Made by a program: the position numbers and the translations under genes. This document shows, in pieces, positions 59,869 through 64,000 of a stretch of DNA of 64,000 bases (positions are counted from its first letter, which is position 1; the number at the start of each line of letters is the position of its first letter). Source of the stretch: CAYQJS01 sp964417895 (GTDB taxonomy: Bacteria; Chloroflexota; UBA6077; SHYK01); the NCBI GenBank assembly GCA_964417895.1, contig CAYQJS010000016.1, positions 1 to 64,000 of the forward strand, written 5' to 3'. The notes under the pieces were generated by a model that saw only the letters and a program-made list of their open reading frames with translations, did no database searches and had not been told where the DNA came from.

Positions 59869-59884
59869 GGTATGCTGGAATACC
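59869..59884 (+). promoter_or_regulatory. Palindromic operator candidate at the vapB start
   Basis: GGTAT-N6-ATACC ends directly at the base before the vapB ATG (59885), and the inner TATGCT could be a -10 element. Autoregulation by the toxin-antitoxin complex at such palindromes is typical. There is no room for a ribosome site, so the transcript may be leaderless. Confidence 0.45.
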
Positions 59885-60109
59885 ATGAAGCGGACAACAG
59901 TCAAGCTCCCCGACGACCTGGATGCCCGACTCCGTCACGAAGCCGCGCGGCGTGGAAGCACGATCTCTGAGATCACTCGCGAGGCGATCAAGGCACACCT
60001 CGGGCTCGAGCCCCAGCGTCGATTGCTCGCAGCCGGTGCCGGCAGTAGCGGCCGCAGTGACATCGCCGAACGGATCGAAGAGATCCTTCGGCAGGAGATC
60101 GGTCGATAG
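59885..60109 (+). CDS. vapB: Ribbon-helix-helix antitoxin (VapB-like)
   Basis: A 74-residue protein. Its first 45 residues form a CopG/Arc-type ribbon-helix-helix: MKRTTVKLPDDLDARLRHEA, RRGSTISEITREAIKAHLGL. It would bind the promoter as a dimer, while the C-terminal tail (SDIAERIEEILRQEIGR) neutralises the PIN toxin. The TAG stop overlaps the toxin start, the usual arrangement of type II toxin-antitoxin modules. Confidence 0.88.
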   Translation: MKRTTVKLPDDLDARLRHEAARRGSTISEITREAIKAHLGLEPQRRLLAAGAGSSGRSDIAERIEEILRQEIGR

Positions 60110-60519
60110 CGATCCTGGTCGACGCCGGGCCACTGTATTCCTACATCGACTCCGCCGACCGGCACCACGCAGCCTGCCTTGATCTCTTGCAGACTCACCC
60201 AGGCCCACTGATCGTCCCGCACCTTGTCGTGACCGAGGTCGTCTACCTCCTTGCAACTCGCCTGGGAGTCGACGCTGAGGTGCGCTTTTTGGGTGATCTT
60301 GCCACGGGAGCCTTTAGCGTCGAGCCTGTCAGCGCCCGCGACTGGCTACGAATTGCCGAGCTAGTCTGGACCTACCGTAACCTACCTCTCGGGACCGTCG
60401 ATGCGTCGCTGGTCGCTGCGGCCGAACGCCTGGGCATAGCTGAAGTGGCGACGCTCGACCGCCGTGACTTCTCCGTCGTCCGCCCCGCTCACGCGTCCGC
60501 ATTCACGTTGCGACCGTAG
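60106..60519 (+). CDS. vapC: PIN-domain toxin (VapC-like), probable ATA start
   Basis: A 137-residue PIN-domain ribonuclease. AILVDAGPLYSYIDSADRHH has the first catalytic Asp, LVVTEVVYLLATRLG the Glu, and LGTVDASLVAAAERLGIAEV and ATLDRRDFSVV the later Asp residues; all four acidic positions look intact. The family start M-A-I-L-V-D is matched if the first codon is ATA 60106, with AGGAGA seven bases upstream (60093-60098). No ATG, GTG or TTG lies in register before the conserved strand. Such toxins cleave tRNA or rRNA. Translation is coupled to vapB by an ATAG overlap. Confidence 0.84.
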   Translation: MAILVDAGPLYSYIDSADRHHAACLDLLQTHPGPLIVPHLVVTEVVYLLATRLGVDAEVRFLGDLATGAFSVEPVSARDWLRIAELVWTYRNLPLGTVDASLVAAAERLGIAEVATLDRRDFSVVRPAHASAFTLRP

Positions 60520-60550
60520 CGGTCCGGCTAAGCCCGTAGATTTCCTGCCT

Positions 60551-61684
60551 CTACGGCCAGGCATCCTCGAAGTGCTCGATGCCCCCGAAGCTCATGTAAT
60601 CGTACGTGCGCGACTTGAACACGACGAAGCGCGCGGGGTGCGCCGGATCGCTATTGATTGACTGGTGCGTGCTGAGCACCGGGCAAGCCACCACGTCGTT
60701 GGTCTCCCACTCCCACTTTTCATCGTCGATCACGTCGTAGCCGCGGCCCTCGATGATGAAATGGACCTCCTCGCCCACGTGGTGGTGCTTGCCGGAGCGC
60801 CCGCCGGGCGGTAGCTCATGAAGATAGCACTCGAACAGGCGCAGTCCGTTCGTGAGCGGCGGGTGCTGCGGGTGCAGGAACCACAGCGCGCGGCCGTTCC
60901 GGGTGTCCTGCCACTGGCGGTCGCTCTGCTTGATCACTTGCGGCACCGACTGCCGCCAGTAGCATTCCTCCTGATAGAGGCGTATGTAGTACTCGTAGTC
61001 GTCGCTCGCTTCGTGGCTCGGCACGGGTGGCGACTCACGAAAGCGCCTCGCCATCTGCTCTGTACCGATGGCGTTCGCTCGGAACAGGAACTCCTGCCCG
61101 TCCTCCCGCCGATAGCCGGCCACACCGCCGTTCTCGTCGTACAGGAAGCGTGCCCCCTCGGGCAGCTTGAAATACTCGTTCAGCTCCACGAGCTCGCCCC
61201 CGGCCACTTCGCCGTGGGCCGCCTGGCAGTAGATGATTCGGGTTGGTCCCTCGTCGCAGAAGTGCTGGTGCATGCAATAGGGAGGGACGATCATCAGGTC
61301 GCCTCCCTCCCAGTCGAAGCGCTTGCCGTCGTGCACCTCATGGCCCTTCCCCTCCACGATGAAGAAGGGCACCTCCGCGTAGTGCCGGTGGTTGGCGTTC
61401 TTATGGCCGCCCTCGACCATCTGCATGAGCAGCCGGAGGGTGTTCATCTGCGCCAGCCAGGGCTTGCGATCAAGGAGCACCAGGTCGGGCCCGGTGAACA
61501 CCTTGTGAAAAGCCGACCGCGACTGCTCCCACGGGGCGGAGTCGTACTTCACGACCCTCGGCCGCTCCTTGTAGAGCTTATTCCACTGCGCACGATCCCG
61601 GTCCCGCACCTCGTTCCACTCGTAGTCCTGGACCCGCTGCTCACGCTCCGGTTGCCGTTCGCGTACTCGGAGCCTCTCCTGCAT
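60551..61684 (-). CDS. Bicupin protein
   Basis: A 377-residue protein with two cupin modules. The first has GGHKNANHRHYAEVPFFIVE (about residue 93) and VPPYCMHQHFCDEG. The second has PPGGRSGKHHHVGEEVHFII (about residue 305) and STHQSINSD. His-rich motifs can bind a metal, as in gentisate or homogentisate-type dioxygenases, but the spacing and the long N-terminus (MQERLRVRERQPEREQ) are unlike characterised enzymes. It is divergent from the solute-binding gene at 61905. Substrate unknown; the pairing of bicupin and binding protein is suggestive of uptake and breakdown of one compound. Confidence 0.82.
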   Translation of the reverse strand: MQERLRVRERQPEREQRVQDYEWNEVRDRDRAQWNKLYKERPRVVKYDSAPWEQSRSAFHKVFTGPDLVLLDRKPWLAQMNTLRLLMQMVEGGHKNANHRHYAEVPFFIVEGKGHEVHDGKRFDWEGGDLMIVPPYCMHQHFCDEGPTRIIYCQAAHGEVAGGELVELNEYFKLPEGARFLYDENGGVAGYRREDGQEFLFRANAIGTEQMARRFRESPPVPSHEASDDYEYYIRLYQEECYWRQSVPQVIKQSDRQWQDTRNGRALWFLHPQHPPLTNGLRLFECYLHELPPGGRSGKHHHVGEEVHFIIEGRGYDVIDDEKWEWETNDVVACPVLSTHQSINSDPAHPARFVVFKSRTYDYMSFGGIEHFEDAWP

Positions 61685-61762
61685 GTCGTCTGCTCCTTAA
61701 GATTTTTCTGTCCGCCTTCGCCCCCGCGAGCGAGAAGGCGCGTTCTACAGCTTGCATTGTTT

Positions 61763-61817
61763 TCGGACTTGGAACTTGGGACCTGCGACTTCGACCTTGG
61801 GACTTCGGACCTTGGGA
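61763..61817. repeat. Short-period CTTGGGAC-like repeats
   Basis: Five or six imperfect units (GGACTTGG, AACTTGGGAC, CGACTTCGACC, TTGGGACTTCGG, ACCTTGGGA) follow each other between the divergent bicupin and solute-binding genes. They lie about 90 bases before the latter. Confidence 0.5.
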
Positions 61818-61904
61818 GTCCGTCTGACCACAGTCCGGCGCCGCGATTGTAGCATTGCCCGTCGTGCTACAGTACGCGCGAGAACGCACCCGGAGGTGCC
61901 CACG

Positions 61905-63626
61905 GTGCCCCACGTACGGCTGATTGCTCCGACCATCATCACGACCATCATGATGGCCTGCGCCCCGGTCGCTCCCGCGGGCCGGTCGTCACAGGTGGAC
62001 ACACCATCCTCCCCTGCCAGCGAAGCACGCACCCTGGTGATGGTGCTGCGGCAGGAGCCCCCCAGCATCGCGTCGAAGCCCCTGCGGGAGGCGGGCTCCA
62101 GCGTCGCCAGCGCGACCCGTCTCTTCAACGCCGAGCTGGACTACGTCGACGAGCGTGAAGTGGCGCATCCCTACCTCGCCGAGGCCCTGCCCCAGCTGCA
62201 CACGGACAGCTGGCGCGTGTTCCCCGATGGGCGCATGGAGACCAGCTACCGGCTGAAGCCAAACATCACCTGGCACGACGGGACTTCCCTCTCCGCCGAA
62301 GACTTCGTCTTCGCCTGGCGTGTGTACCGGACTCCAGAGCTTGGGGCTTCGACCGACCGCCCACAAAGCCTGATAGAGGAGGTGCTGGCCCCAGACGCGC
62401 GCACGGTCGTCATCCGCTGGCGACAGCCCTACCCCGAGGCAGATGCGCTGCGAGGCACATTCCAGGCCCTGCCTCGACACATCCTGGAAGCGCCGTTCCA
62501 GTCCGCCGCGAGCAACCCGGAGGGTTTCGTCGGCAATCCGTTCTGGAGCAGTGAGTACGTAGGCGTCGGGCCCTACCGCCTGGATCGCTGGGAACCGGGG
62601 GCTTTCCTTGAAGGTGCCGCCTTCGCCGGCCACATGCTCGGACGCCCGAAGATCGAGCGGGTTCGCCTGCTGTTTATGCCGGACGCCAACGTGGTGCTCG
62701 CCGCCCTGCTATCGGGCGCGGCGCACATCGCCGTCGACAACTCGCTGAAGTACGAGCAGTCCGCCATCCTGGAGCGGGAGTGGGGCCCCAGAACCGAGGG
62801 CGTGATCCTGCTCAGCCCCAGCCAGTGGCGCTCAACGGAGTTCCAGTTCCGCCCCGAGTTGGTGAACCCGCCAGCCATCCTCGACCTGCGGGTGCGGCGG
62901 GCCTTAGCCCACGCCATGGACCGACAGGCCCTGAACGAGATCTTGCTGGGCGGGAAGGGGATCGTGCCCGACACTCCCATCTCGCCCCTCGCCGCCTATT
63001 ACGCGGCGATCGATCATGTGACCAGCAAGTATCCGCATGATGCCCGGCGCGCGGAGGCGCTCTTCGCGGAGGCCGGTTTCACGCGGGGCTCCGAGGCCTA
63101 CCTCGCGAGCGCCGCCGGTGACCGATTCCGCTTCGAGCTGTGGACCATCGCCGGCGCGCAGAATGAGGTGGAGCTGCCGATCTTGCTCGATACGTTCCGT
63201 CGCCTCGGGCTAGATGTCACGCCGCATATCCTTGGCGCTGCTCAGCTTGCCGACAGACGGGTCCGCTCGAGCTTCCCGGCGCTCTCACAGACAAGCGGTG
63301 GCGGGGGCGAATCGGGCCTCGTGGGCCTGCGGTCGGCGCCGCCCGGCCCGGAGAATCTCGGCCTTGGCGGCGGCGGTCGCGGTGGCTGGGCCAACACGGA
63401 GTTCGACCGCTTCGTCGACGCCTTCAACACGTCTCTCGACCGCAGCGAGCGGACCGAGCACATCGTCCAGATGGCGAGGATCTTCAGCGAGCAACTGCCC
63501 AAGGTCCCTCTCTTCTTCAGCATTCGCGTCACGGCACACGTTGCCACGCTCAATGGGCCGCTGCTCAGCACAACGCCCGAGGCTGGCAGCGAGTCCTGGA
63601 ACGTCCACGAATGGGCGTGGCGCTAG
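61905..63626 (+). CDS. ABC transporter solute-binding lipoprotein, family 5
   Basis: A 573-residue SBP_bac_5 lipoprotein with lipobox IMMAC (Cys19). GTG 61905 follows CGGAGG by eight bases. YRLKPNITWHDGTSLSAEDF, YVGVGPYRLDRWEPG, ILDLRVRRALAHAMDRQALN and the tail SWNVHEWAWR are the landmarks. A Gly-rich stretch (TSGGGGESG) and another (LGGGGRGGW) near residue 470-500 are longer than in the paralogues. No permease gene is present. A Uma2 tail follows after seven bases. Confidence 0.92.
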   Translation: MPHVRLIAPTIITTIMMACAPVAPAGRSSQVDTPSSPASEARTLVMVLRQEPPSIASKPLREAGSSVASATRLFNAELDYVDEREVAHPYLAEALPQLHTDSWRVFPDGRMETSYRLKPNITWHDGTSLSAEDFVFAWRVYRTPELGASTDRPQSLIEEVLAPDARTVVIRWRQPYPEADALRGTFQALPRHILEAPFQSAASNPEGFVGNPFWSSEYVGVGPYRLDRWEPGAFLEGAAFAGHMLGRPKIERVRLLFMPDANVVLAALLSGAAHIAVDNSLKYEQSAILEREWGPRTEGVILLSPSQWRSTEFQFRPELVNPPAILDLRVRRALAHAMDRQALNEILLGGKGIVPDTPISPLAAYYAAIDHVTSKYPHDARRAEALFAEAGFTRGSEAYLASAAGDRFRFELWTIAGAQNEVELPILLDTFRRLGLDVTPHILGAAQLADRRVRSSFPALSQTSGGGGESGLVGLRSAPPGPENLGLGGGGRGGWANTEFDRFVDAFNTSLDRSERTEHIVQMARIFSEQLPKVPLFFSIRVTAHVATLNGPLLSTTPEAGSESWNVHEWAWR

Positions 63627-63633
63627 CGAGGAA

Positions 63634-63729
63634 GTGATCGAGAGCGTGGAGTTTCCCGGGCTGCGCCTCAACGTGGCGAAGCTGCTGGGCGACGATCTCC
63701 CAGGCGTTCTGGCTGAACTGCAGCGCTAG
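63634..63729 (+). pseudogene. C-terminal tail of a Uma2-type (DUF820) protein
   Basis: A 31-codon frame from GTG 63634: ESVEFPGLRLNVAKLLGDDL then PGVLAELQR. This is the closing helix of Uma2/DUF820 endonuclease-fold proteins (typically V-F-P-G-L-x-L-x-x-x-x-L-L). The catalytic core is absent. Its TAG stop (63727-63729) lies inside the CTAG end of element A copy 3, so the fragment abuts an element insertion. Confidence 0.5.
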
Positions 63730-63834
63730 CAGGCTGCTGCAAAACCCGCTCACCCTGAGCTTGTCGAAGGACCCGGTGTGGTTCGACAGGCTCACCACGA
63801 GCGGAACTTAAACTTCTTTCCAGCAGCCTGCTAG
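63726..63834. repeat. Palindromic element A, copy 3, with perfect CTAG-bounded inverted ends
   Basis: CTAGCAGGCTGCTG (63726-63739) and CAGCAGCCTGCTAG (63821-63834) are perfect inverted ends of a 109-base element. The interior has CACCCTGAGCTTGTCGAAGG and GGTTCGACAGGCTCACCACG. The stop codons of the flanking genes on both sides (TAG at 63727-63729 plus, and 63833-63831 minus) are formed by its ends. No coding capacity; a MITE-like or REP-like sequence mobilised in trans is likely. Confidence 0.8.
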
Positions 63835-64000
63835 ACGATGAAGCCCTGCTCCCGGTACCAGCGCTCGGCCCCGGGGTGCAGCGGGACATCGATAGGGGTC
63901 GCCTCGGTGTCCTGCCCGACCTGGGCCACCCCGGTGTAGCTGTCCTCCCAGGGCATCCACTCGGCGCGCCCATTGACGGCCGCGCACACCTCGTACGCCG
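63831..64000 (-). CDS. TAXI-family TRAP transporter solute-binding protein (C-terminal part)
   Basis: The minus-strand frame, open to the window edge, ends VPLHPGAERWYREQGFIV. The H-P-G-A-x-x-Y/W-Y-R-E signature is the usual C-terminus of TAXI-type extracytoplasmic binding proteins of TRAP transporters, which take up glutamate or other organic acids. Only 56 codons are visible. The stop codon lies in the end of element A copy 3, so the last few residues may have been altered by its insertion. Confidence 0.7.
   Translation of the reverse strand, partial: AYEVCAAVNGRAEWMPWEDSYTGVAQVGQDTEATPIDVPLHPGAERWYREQGFIV

Overview
The window is a GC-rich bacterial chromosome segment with mostly short intergenic gaps and many GTG/TTG starts. 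No gene settles the taxonomy by itself. The mix of orphan family-5 solute-binding lipoproteins, amidohydrolase-2 and MmgE/PrpD enzymes, bicupins, an FtsH-like AAA protease and palindromic repeats fits an uncultured soil or water Chloroflexota. That assignment is inference, at moderate confidence.

Left part (1-27 kb) is accessory and heavily reshuffled. It holds three intact peptide/opine-type ABC solute-binding lipoproteins (a fourth lies at the right end) and two decayed ones, with no permease or ATPase gene beside any of them. With them lie MmgE/PrpD, two amidohydrolases, an aldo/keto reductase, VOC proteins, a Gfo/Idh/MocA oxidoreductase, a bicupin-SDR-methyltransferase operon, a BBE-type flavoprotein and a sugar dehydrogenase. 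A tRNA-Gly(TCC) lies at 5.2 kb. Broken genes are frequent: a glycosyltransferase N-terminus, a PIN/amidohydrolase scar, a XamI-type restriction endonuclease with three frameshifts, a transposase tail, and a SnoaL/flavin-reductase graveyard.

Centre (27-34 kb) is a shikimate-pathway operon: aroF, aroA, aroE, an aroK-aroB fusion and aroQ, then an LCP-family cell-wall ligase. aroC is absent. A consensus-like promoter, a 24-codon leader ORF with a Tyr-Ser-Phe-Tyr-Phe run, base-pairing leader RNA and an intrinsic terminator precede aroF. Together these look like a transcription attenuator sensing charged Tyr/Phe tRNA, and they are the most interesting signal in the window.

From 34 to 48 kb comes a NYN/OST-HTH protein (its 5' end damaged by homopolymer runs), a PH-like membrane protein, and an exopolysaccharide cluster: two GT4 glycosyltransferases, a polyprenyl-P sugar-1-P transferase, two Wzz-like proteins, a catalytically degenerate CpsD-like ATPase, rmlA and rmlB. 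purA, a glycogen-debranching-type glucosidase and a convergent murG-like gene follow.

From 49 to 55 kb is a tetrapyrrole operon in which a MerR-type regulator, hemA, hemC, hemD and hemB overlap stop-to-start, with hemL behind three 42-bp GC-rich tandem repeats. Then come ddl (divergent), a small membrane protein with an FtsH-like AAA/M41 protease, rdgB, a vapBC pair whose toxin appears to start at ATA, a bicupin, another solute-binding protein, a Uma2 tail, and the C-terminus of a TAXI-type TRAP binding protein.

Three related palindromic elements with GCAGGCTGCTG-type inverted ends sit at 13.8, 14.9 and 63.7 kb. At the last two, the stop codons of adjoining genes lie in the element's CTAG/TAG ends.
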